Below, in pieces: positions 1-5,077 of a DNA stretch of 5,077 nt. The notes beneath the pieces were generated by a model that saw only the letters and a list, made by a program, of their open reading frames with translations, did not search any database and was not told where the DNA came from. A program made the translations under genes and the position numbers. Position 1 is the first letter of the stretch. Every line of letters begins with the position of its first letter. Source of the DNA: an uncultured Flavobacteriales bacterium (lineage in GTDB: Bacteria > Bacteroidota > Bacteroidia > Flavobacteriales > Crocinitomicaceae); assembly GCA_946886545.1 (NCBI GenBank), contig CAMPIU010000257.1:1-5077 (forward strand). Reading direction: 5' to 3'.

Positions 1-1427
1 CAACAACATTAACTGCAGGAGGTGGGGCAACAAATTACACCTGGAGCCCTTCAACAGGACTCTCCTCAACTTCTGGCACAACTGTTACGGCAAATCCAAC
101 TACAACAACGACTTACACAGTAACAGGAACAAGTGGAGCATGTTCAAATACAGCAAGTATGACACTTACCGTAAACCCTGTTCCAACTGTCATTGCAACT
201 AATAATGGTCCTTTATGTGAAGGAAGCACAATCCAGCTACAGACCAACAGTTTGCCTGGAACCAATTATAATTGGTCTGGACCGAACGGATTTACTGCTT
301 CCACACAAAACGGATCTATTCCGGCTACATTAAGTGCCGCAGGAACGTATACGGTTACAACTTCACTGAACGGATGTACTTCATCTACTACAACAAATGT
401 GATTGTCAATTCAACACAGATACCTGTAATTAATCCGGCCGGCCCATTCTGTGAAGCAACTGCGAACTTATATCTTTCAGCTGATATTCCTGGAGGAACC
501 TGGTCAGGCTCCGGAATTGTCAATGCTGCAAGCGGTGAGTTTTCACCCTCACAAGCAGGCGCAGGATCCCATCCAATAAGCTATACTGTTACGGGCGGGT
601 GCTCAAGTCCCGGAACAACAACTATTTTGATCAATGCGATGCCTGTAGTCCAGATTTCAACACCAGATGCGTCCGGTTGCGCGCCATTTACCGCATATCT
701 AACAGATATCAGTTCTCCGGCAAGCAGTTCTGTAACATGGGATTTCGGTGACGGAAGTGTAACATCAAACCAGCTGAATACTGTAAGTCACGATTTTAAT
801 ACACCCGGTTGTTATGATGTGACTCTGACCTCTACCAGTGCGGCAGGATGTTCCACAACCACTTCTTTCCCAAGTTTCATTTGTGTTTTACCTAATGCAG
901 TTGCTGCCTTTTCGGTAAACAATCCGGTACACGGTTTAATGAATCCTGAGTTTCATACATTTAACACCTCATCCAATGCTTCTATTTATTCATGGGACTT
1001 TGGTGACGGAGAGGTAAGCACCTTGTTCAATCCGAGTCATACCTATACCGAAAATGCAGGAAGTTATGTGATCACCTTGATTGCAAATAATGCAGGAAAC
1101 TGTCCCGACACGACAGAACTGACCGTAACCATACAGGAGGAATTGATCTTCTACGTTCCGAATACTTTCACTCCGGACGGCGATGAATTTAACAATGTAT
1201 TTTCACCGGTTTTTACTTCCGGATTTGATCCTTTCAATTATACCCTAACGATATATAACCGCTGGGGAGAAACCTTATTTGAATCAAATGACACCAAATT
1301 CGGATGGGACGGAACGTATAACGGTGAATCGTGTAAAACAGGAATTTACACCTGGACAATTCGCTTCAAGTCTTCGGAATCAGATAAGAAAATTACAAAG
1401 ACAGGGCACATTCAGTTATTGAAATAA
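1..1427 (+). CDS. C-terminal part of a large T9SS-secreted surface protein with Ig-like and PKD repeats and a type B (CHU_C) sorting domain
   Basis: The reading frame is open from the left edge (first full codon at position 3) to the TAA at 1425-1427, so this is the 3' part of a longer gene; the ATG at 159 is internal. 474 residues are visible. Residues 1-58 are a Thr/Ser-rich Ig-like repeat ending TVNP. Two related repeats follow at about 60-136 and 140-212, each opening with a GPxCE motif and carrying an NWSG or TWSG core. PKD domains lie at about 213-297 and 298-377, each with the diagnostic WDFGDG (246-251 and 331-336). The last 94 residues match the gliding-motility-associated C-terminal (CHU_C, T9SS type B sorting) domain: VPNTFTPDGD, IYNRWGE, GWDGTYNG, TGIYTW and terminal GHIQLLK. 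In this family the domain directs export across the outer membrane and attachment at or release from the cell surface. An adhesin or gliding-related role is inferred. No catalytic domain is visible, but one could lie upstream of the window. The family assignment is firm; the specific function is unknown. Confidence 0.93.
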   Translation, partial: TTLTAGGGATNYTWSPSTGLSSTSGTTVTANPTTTTTYTVTGTSGACSNTASMTLTVNPVPTVIATNNGPLCEGSTIQLQTNSLPGTNYNWSGPNGFTASTQNGSIPATLSAAGTYTVTTSLNGCTSSTTTNVIVNSTQIPVINPAGPFCEATANLYLSADIPGGTWSGSGIVNAASGEFSPSQAGAGSHPISYTVTGGCSSPGTTTILINAMPVVQISTPDASGCAPFTAYLTDISSPASSSVTWDFGDGSVTSNQLNTVSHDFNTPGCYDVTLTSTSAAGCSTTTSFPSFICVLPNAVAAFSVNNPVHGLMNPEFHTFNTSSNASIYSWDFGDGEVSTLFNPSHTYTENAGSYVITLIANNAGNCPDTTELTVTIQEELIFYVPNTFTPDGDEFNNVFSPVFTSGFDPFNYTLTIYNRWGETLFESNDTKFGWDGTYNGESCKTGIYTWTIRFKSSESDKKITKTGHIQLLK

Positions 1428-1471
1428 AAAATGTAGGGGGTGTGATTAATCGCACCCCCTACATTTTTTTT
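1426..1471. terminator. Bidirectional intrinsic terminator between convergent genes
   Basis: Positions 1431-1447 and 1448-1464 form a 17-bp inverted repeat (ATGTAGGGGGTGTGATT / AATCGCACCCCCTACAT), perfect except for T1443 opposite G1452. The flanking A-run (1426-1431) and T-run (1464-1471) extend the pairing and give a U-tract to transcripts from either side: eight T on the plus strand, six on the minus strand. The plus-strand stop codon lies inside the A-run, and the minus-strand stop is two bases beyond the T-run. Both convergent genes therefore probably share this one element. The centre is self-complementary, so the RNA loop would be about four to six nucleotides (TTAA or ATTAAT). Confidence 0.9.
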
Positions 1472-1472
1472 A

Positions 1473-3182
1473 TTATTTCCCCCAATATTCAAATGCTTTT
1501 TTCTGTGCAGAATTTGGGTTTTCCAGAATATTTACTCCATATTCCAGGTAAAAGCTGCGCTGAACTTCCGGCAAAGGTAGTTCCAGGATTTTCCCCTGAC
1601 GAATAACGATTAAGCGTTTGTTTTGATCATCCAAATAATTCAGCCATTGGTCCAGATCTCCACTCAGCTTAAATTCATTTACTCCGATAATTTCATCGTT
1701 GATCATTAAACCTGCCAGATCTGCGGGCGAACCAGGGTAAATTGCCATAACCTGGAAATGATGCCCCAACTGCGTGGATTTGAATCCGATCCTGCCGGCT
1801 GAGTATTTCTGATTCGGCTTGTGTGTCAGTTCCAAACCGATAGATTCAAGTGCTTCAGTTAAAATAGCCTCGAAAGGTCTTGTTCCGTAAAAATAATCTT
1901 TGATCAGTTCTTCAATACTATCACCTGCCAGCTCTTTCAACAAACCGATATAATCTGCTTCGCTGACTCCTAAGCCATTTAATGCAAAATTGAAATACAA
2001 ACGCTTCATCAACTCATCCAGTCCATGTTTATTTCCGGAATATTCCCGGATCTTCACATCACACACAAAAGCCAGTAAACAACCTTCGGTATAAATGGAA
2101 ACTTTGCGGCCAGGTGCTCCCGGAACATATCCGTCCAGCCAGGTATCGTAAGATGAATCTGCTACCGAGTAATGGAATCTCCCGAAATTATCGAAGTGTT
2201 TCTGTAATTGCCCCGTAAACTCGTGCAGGTATTGGTCCAGATCAAACACTCCTGACTTATACAGCATCAAATCTCCCATGTAAGTTGTCACCCCTTCACA
2301 CAAGTAACCCAATTTGGATAAATTCTCCTGCTGATAATCGTACGGAAACATTTCGATTGGCCGAATAGCCTTCACATTCCAGGTGTGATATAATTCATGG
2401 GAAGAAACTCCCAATAATTCGCTGTAAAGTGCTCCGAACACATCGTAAGTAGGTCCGAGAGAAATAACGGTAGATTTCTGATGTTCTACTCCATGATATG
2501 CTTTATAAGGTAAAATATGAAACAGAAAGTGATAGTGCGGTACCGGAAACTCCATGAACTTCTCAATCTGTTTATCCGTAAAGGCTTTAAAATCCCTTAT
2601 CAGGCGCGACCAATCAATCGTACATTCCCCCTGGAACCACAAATGGAAGATCGTACCATGTGATTCATATTGGTTGTATTGCAAAGAAGCGGAACAAATA
2701 AACGGGGAATCCGCCAACTCGTCAAAATCAGCGGCCTTCAAAACCTGGCCTTCTCTTTCCATCGAACCCGCAATATTCCAGTCGGCCGGAATGTTTAAAT
2801 AAAGCTCGCAGGCTTCATCCTTTTTTCCTTCCAGGTAGATAAAGCAGTTTACCGGATTGACATACAACATTTCTTTACTCAGATAAGTCGACCCCGCATT
2901 CAGTTCGGATGCATAATAACTGTATTCTACACGAATAGTTGTAGGTTCTGTGACCTGAATTTCCCAGGAAGAAAGATCCTTTTTCTGAAAAGCGACCGTT
3001 TTTCCTTCCAGGTTAAACACTTTGAATCCCCTTACATTTTTAGCAAAATTGCCCAATTCATACCTTCCGGGCCTCCACTTCGGCAAATGAATAATAGCAT
3101 TCGGCTCAACATTTTCAAAGATTACTTTGAACTGAATGTATTGCTGATTTGCTTGTTCGATAGCTAAATGATACTGGGCCAT
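1473..3182 (-). CDS. M61-family zinc metallopeptidase (glycyl aminopeptidase-like) with PDZ domain
   Basis: A complete gene of 569 residues, near the usual length for peptidase family M61, whose characterised members are aminopeptidases preferring N-terminal Gly or Ala. Residues 1 to about 170 are the beta-rich M61 N-terminal domain. The catalytic domain carries YHGVEHQKST (about 229-238), then HELYH followed by TWNVKAIRP (His262, Glu263, His266); this is the HExxH zinc site with the family's NVKxIRP extension. The third zinc ligand is probably Glu296 in CEGVTTYMGDL. A PDZ domain follows at about 469-539, with PGSPADLAGL and a NDEIIGVN core, probably for substrate recognition. No signal peptide or membrane segment is seen at the N terminus, so a cytoplasmic location is inferred. 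I chose the ATG at 3182: the longer frame starts at a TTG (3200) that falls inside the candidate -7 promoter element and adds six non-conserved residues. The gene is convergent with the surface-protein gene, divergent from lpdA, and probably monocistronic. Substrate specificity cannot be read from the sequence. Confidence 0.93.
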   Translation of the reverse strand: MAQYHLAIEQANQQYIQFKVIFENVEPNAIIHLPKWRPGRYELGNFAKNVRGFKVFNLEGKTVAFQKKDLSSWEIQVTEPTTIRVEYSYYASELNAGSTYLSKEMLYVNPVNCFIYLEGKKDEACELYLNIPADWNIAGSMEREGQVLKAADFDELADSPFICSASLQYNQYESHGTIFHLWFQGECTIDWSRLIRDFKAFTDKQIEKFMEFPVPHYHFLFHILPYKAYHGVEHQKSTVISLGPTYDVFGALYSELLGVSSHELYHTWNVKAIRPIEMFPYDYQQENLSKLGYLCEGVTTYMGDLMLYKSGVFDLDQYLHEFTGQLQKHFDNFGRFHYSVADSSYDTWLDGYVPGAPGRKVSIYTEGCLLAFVCDVKIREYSGNKHGLDELMKRLYFNFALNGLGVSEADYIGLLKELAGDSIEELIKDYFYGTRPFEAILTEALESIGLELTHKPNQKYSAGRIGFKSTQLGHHFQVMAIYPGSPADLAGLMINDEIIGVNEFKLSGDLDQWLNYLDDQNKRLIVIRQGKILELPLPEVQRSFYLEYGVNILENPNSAQKKAFEYWGK

Positions 3183-3197
3183 TTTATGAGTTTTGTT

Positions 3198-3205
3198 CAA
3201 AATTA
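3198..3205 (-). promoter_or_regulatory. Candidate -7 promoter element for the M61 peptidase gene
   Basis: Read on the minus strand, the sequence is TAATTTTG, an exact match to the Bacteroidota sigma-factor -7 consensus TAnnTTTG. It ends 15 bases before the chosen ATG, so transcription would start near 3190-3194 and leave an untranslated leader of roughly ten A-rich bases. A clear -33 TTG box is not visible at the expected distance; only a T-rich stretch is present. The position fits, but an eight-base AT-rich motif can occur by chance. Confidence 0.45.
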
Positions 3206-3466
3206 GAAATTCCCAAAAGAATAAACGGCTATTGTGCTGAAATCATTTACTATTAGGACACGTTCCATTTCCCACAGATGCAACAGATTAAACGCCTACC
3301 TGCCAGTCAGCCCGATTACGTAGTTATTCGAATTGCATGAAGGAGACGACTGGTAAGCGCTTCAGATATCTGGTATCTGCGGCAAAAAAACAATGGGGAT
3401 TAAATAGTAGTCAGCAATCTATTTTGAATTCACATGCATATTCGTTCACAATTCCTGAGAATTGAT

Positions 3467-3474
3467 TAATTTCG
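3467..3474 (+). promoter_or_regulatory. Candidate -7 promoter element for lpdA
   Basis: TAATTTCG differs from the Bacteroidota -7 consensus TAnnTTTG at one base and lies 27 bases before the chosen lpdA ATG, which would give a leader of about 20 bases. No convincing -33 TTG box was found; TTCGTTC (3441-3447) lies in about the right place. It is supported mainly by position and by its similarity to the element of the divergent gene. Confidence 0.35.
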
Positions 3475-3501
3475 TGCATTACCATTTTATTGAAAAGAGA
3501 A

Positions 3502-4893
3502 ATGAATTACGATATCATAGTTATTGGGAGTGGTCCCGGCGGATATGTTGCCGCTATTCGCGCATCACAATTGGGTTTGAAAACAGCAGTTGTAGAGCGT
3601 GATTCATTGGGTGGAATTTGTTTAAACTGGGGATGTATTCCAACAAAAGCATTATTGAAAAGTGCAAACGTGTTTGAATACATTCAACATGCATCTGATT
3701 ACGGGATTACCGTAAAGGATTCAAAAGCAGATTTCGGCGGAATGGTGGAACGTTCCAGAGGTGTTGCCAACGGAATGAGCCAGGGAATTCAGTTCCTGAT
3801 GAAGAAAAACAAAATTGATGTCATCAAAGGTACCGGGGTTTTAAAAGCAGGAAAAAAAGTTGCTGTTACAGGTGAAGACGGTAAAGTGACCGAATATACT
3901 GCGGATAAAGGACTTATTATTGCAACAGGAGCTCGTTCCCGACAATTGCCCAACTTACCTCAAGACGGAACAAAGATCATCGGATACCGTGAAGCAATGA
4001 GCATGAAAGCACAGCCTAAGAAAATGGTTGTTGTAGGTTCAGGTGCTATCGGTGTGGAGTTTGCGTATTTCTATAATGCGATCGGAACAGAAGTAACCAT
4101 TGTTGAATATTTACCGAACGTAGTTCCTATCGAAGACGAAGAGGTATCCAAACAATTGGAGAAATCGTTCAAGAAAGCAGGTATCAATATCATGACGAAT
4201 GCATCTGTTGAAGCGGTTGATACTTCAGGGAAAGGATGTGTTGTAACGGTTAAAACAGCTAAAGGAGAAGAAAAAATCGAATGCGATGTGGTTCTTTCTG
4301 CTGTTGGAATCCAGGCAAACATTGAAAATATCGGATTAGAAGAATTGGGAATCGTTGTTGACAAAGGGAGAATCCTTGTGAATGATTTCTACCAGACAAA
4401 TATCCCCGGATACTTTGCAATCGGAGATGTAATTCCTACTGCTGCACTGGCACACGTTGCTTCTGCAGAAGGAATTATTTGTGTTGAGAAAATTGCGGGT
4501 CACCACCCGGAACCATTGGATTACGGAAACATCCCGGGATGTACGTACTGTTCTCCTGAAGTTGCATCAGTCGGAATGACAGAAAAGGCAGCTAAGGAAG
4601 CCGGTATGGAGATCAAGGTTGGGAAATTCCCGTTCTCTGCTTCAGGTAAGGCCTCTGCTGCCGGAGCGAAAGATGGTTTCGTGAAACTAATCTTTGATGC
4701 AAAATACGGTGAATTATTAGGTGCTCACATGATCGGTGCAAACGTTACGGAAATGATCGCTGAGATCGTTGCGATCCGTAAACTGGAAGTAACCGGTGAA
4801 GAATTGATCAAAACGGTTCACCCTCACCCTACCATGTCTGAGGCAGTAATGGAAGCTGCTGCTGCTGCTTACGGAGAAGTGATTCATTTGTAA
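3502..4893 (+). CDS. lpdA: Dihydrolipoamide dehydrogenase (E3 component)
   Basis: A complete 463-residue class I pyridine nucleotide-disulfide oxidoreductase of normal family length. It reoxidises the dihydrolipoyl groups of the pyruvate, 2-oxoglutarate or branched-chain dehydrogenase complexes (or the glycine cleavage system) through FAD to NAD+, in the cytoplasm. Visible motifs in order: FAD-binding GSGPGG (9-14); redox-active disulfide GGICLNWGCIPTK with Cys40 and Cys45; ATGAR (141-145); NAD-binding GSGAIG (179-184) with acidic Glu202 ending the second strand, which favours NAD over NADP; FAD-contacting GD (308-309); and the C-terminal dimerisation domain (about 345-454) with HPHPT, catalytic His442 and Glu447 at the standard spacing. 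All key residues are intact. I prefer the ATG at 3502, because homologues begin MNYD(I/V)IV; a TTG at 3490 would add four residues. GA-rich bases precede the ATG, but there is no strong Shine-Dalgarno sequence. No E1 or E2 gene is adjacent, so which complex it serves is not shown. It appears to be transcribed alone and is followed by a palindrome at 4911. Confidence 0.97.
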   Translation: MNYDIIVIGSGPGGYVAAIRASQLGLKTAVVERDSLGGICLNWGCIPTKALLKSANVFEYIQHASDYGITVKDSKADFGGMVERSRGVANGMSQGIQFLMKKNKIDVIKGTGVLKAGKKVAVTGEDGKVTEYTADKGLIIATGARSRQLPNLPQDGTKIIGYREAMSMKAQPKKMVVVGSGAIGVEFAYFYNAIGTEVTIVEYLPNVVPIEDEEVSKQLEKSFKKAGINIMTNASVEAVDTSGKGCVVTVKTAKGEEKIECDVVLSAVGIQANIENIGLEELGIVVDKGRILVNDFYQTNIPGYFAIGDVIPTAALAHVASAEGIICVEKIAGHHPEPLDYGNIPGCTYCSPEVASVGMTEKAAKEAGMEIKVGKFPFSASGKASAAGAKDGFVKLIFDAKYGELLGAHMIGANVTEMIAEIVAIRKLEVTGEELIKTVHPHPTMSEAVMEAAAAAYGEVIHL

Positions 4894-4910
4894 CAAAAAA
4901 CAATATTTGA

Positions 4911-4950
4911 AAACCAGAAGGGGCGCGATTAATCGCGCCCCTTCTGGTTT
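4911..4950. terminator. Perfect 40-bp palindrome, probable terminator or mRNA-stabilising hairpin after lpdA
   Basis: Positions 4911-4930 (AAACCAGAAGGGGCGCGATT) are the exact reverse complement of 4931-4950, giving a 20-bp stem with no spacer at the DNA level and an RNA loop of about four to six nucleotides. It starts 17 bases after the lpdA stop codon. The stem is very stable (GGGGCGCG core), but the plus-strand U-tract is only three bases, followed by AAGC; the minus-strand side offers four T. Termination or 3'-end protection is therefore likely but not textbook. Its centre is identical to that of the hairpin at 1431-1464. Confidence 0.7.
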
Positions 4951-5077
4951 AAGCTAAAAACATTCGGTCAAATACATTATTTATTCATTTAATAAAAAAA
5001 AATACCAACTAGTGAATTCGTTTTCAACTCTCCATTTGACTGTACAGGCAGGAGCTAAACCATGAACAACTTACTTT
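4951..5077 (+). other. AT-rich end region with a possible gene start at 5062
   Basis: 127 bases downstream of the lpdA palindrome, with a run of nine A (4994-5002). GGAG at 5051-5054 stands seven bases before an ATG at 5062-5064, and the next codons read MNNLL before the window ends. An in-frame TAA at 5056-5058 rules out a start further upstream. This could be the beginning of a plus-strand gene, but five codons cannot support a call, and no TAnnTTTG promoter element is seen before it. Alternatively, the 3' end of a minus-strand gene could enter from the right: minus frames are open from the edge to stops at 5024-5026 or 5055-5057. The sequence does not decide between these. Confidence 0.25.

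Larger units (their letters stand above)
3183..3501. other. Divergent intergenic region between the M61 peptidase gene and lpdA
   Basis: These 319 bases hold the starts of two divergent transcripts and no convincing gene. Near each end is a match to the Bacteroidota -7 element (listed separately). The middle contains an 8-bp palindrome AAGCGCTT (3355-3362) directly followed by a 10-bp palindrome CAGATATCTG (3363-3372), and TATCTG again at 3374-3379; the last can form a small 6-bp, 5-nt-loop hairpin with CAGATA (3363-3368). Two tiny plus-strand frames, 3278-3340 (20 codons) and 3337-3465 (42 codons), overlap by ATGA. They lack a visible ribosome binding site and resemble no family I know, so I do not call them as genes. 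No tRNA, riboswitch or insertion-sequence end was seen. Confidence 0.7.

Noticed and set aside
266..523. Minus-strand open frame of 85 codons inside the surface-protein gene
   Set aside because: It is antisense to a well-supported repeat protein, has no family resemblance, and is explained by the Thr/Ser/Gly-rich codons of the plus strand.
2554..2802. Plus-strand open frame of 82 codons inside the peptidase gene
   Set aside because: It is antisense to conserved M61 sequence, with no recognisable product and no start signal.
3198..3200. TTG as start codon of the M61 peptidase gene (six extra residues)
   Set aside because: It lies inside the best promoter -7 match, so it would probably not be transcribed, and the extra residues look unlike an M61 N terminus. 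The ATG at 3182 fits better.
3320..3345. TTCGAAT resembling a tRNA T-loop in the divergent intergenic region
   Set aside because: The flanking bases do not pair into a T-stem, and no anticodon or acceptor arms are found upstream.
3490..3492. TTG as start codon of lpdA
   Set aside because: The ATG at 3502 gives the N terminus typical of dihydrolipoamide dehydrogenases and is preceded by GA-rich bases.
4071..4364. Minus-strand open frame of 97 codons inside lpdA
   Set aside because: It overlaps the conserved NAD-binding region of lpdA in antisense; it is a shadow of real coding sequence.
5008..5020. ACTAGTGAATTCG (adjacent SpeI and EcoRI sites), reminiscent of a cloning-vector polylinker
   Set aside because: Only 13 bases match, and the sequence on both sides is AT-rich genomic-looking DNA with no further vector sequence. 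Chance is more likely than contamination.
1..5077. Possible novel multi-gene system
   Set aside because: The three genes belong to known, functionally unrelated families, lie in convergent or divergent orientation with their own terminators or promoters, and are not co-transcribed.

Overview
The window looks like ordinary chromosomal DNA of a Bacteroidota bacterium, most likely a gliding or surface-associated Flavobacteriales member. Three things point there. The first gene ends in a type B sorting domain of the type IX secretion system (gliding-motility-associated CHU_C family), which is specific to this phylum. Both divergent genes have short A-rich leaders without a clear Shine-Dalgarno sequence. 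Matches to the Bacteroidota promoter -7 consensus (TAnnTTTG) lie just upstream of both starts. A narrower placement (for example a Fluviicola-like Crocinitomicaceae) is only an impression.

Layout: (1) positions 1-1427, plus strand, the C-terminal 474 residues of a large secreted or surface protein built of Ig-like and PKD repeats and ending in the sorting domain; its start is outside the window. (2) 1426-1471, a strong hairpin with A/T tracts on both sides, serving as a shared terminator between convergent genes. (3) 1473-3182, minus strand, a complete M61-family zinc metallopeptidase with a C-terminal PDZ domain. (4) 3183-3501, a divergent intergenic region with a candidate promoter for each flanking gene, two small palindromes and a doubtful pair of tiny overlapping ORFs. 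(5) 3502-4893, plus strand, a complete dihydrolipoamide dehydrogenase (lpdA type, E3 subunit). (6) 4911-4950, a perfect 40-bp palindrome just behind it. (7) 4951-5077, an AT-rich end piece in which a new plus-strand gene may begin at 5062.

The three genes show no sign of working together: one is an exported surface protein, one a probably cytoplasmic peptidase and one a core-metabolism flavoenzyme, and each appears to be its own transcription unit. I found no mobile element, CRISPR array, RNA gene, toxin-antitoxin pair or defence system. The most interesting signal is that the two intergenic palindromes share an identical centre (GATTAATCGC), while their arms differ in ways that keep base pairing. 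They may therefore belong to a dispersed family of palindromic terminator or REP-like elements. Residue numbers given for the first gene count from the first complete codon in the window (position 3).
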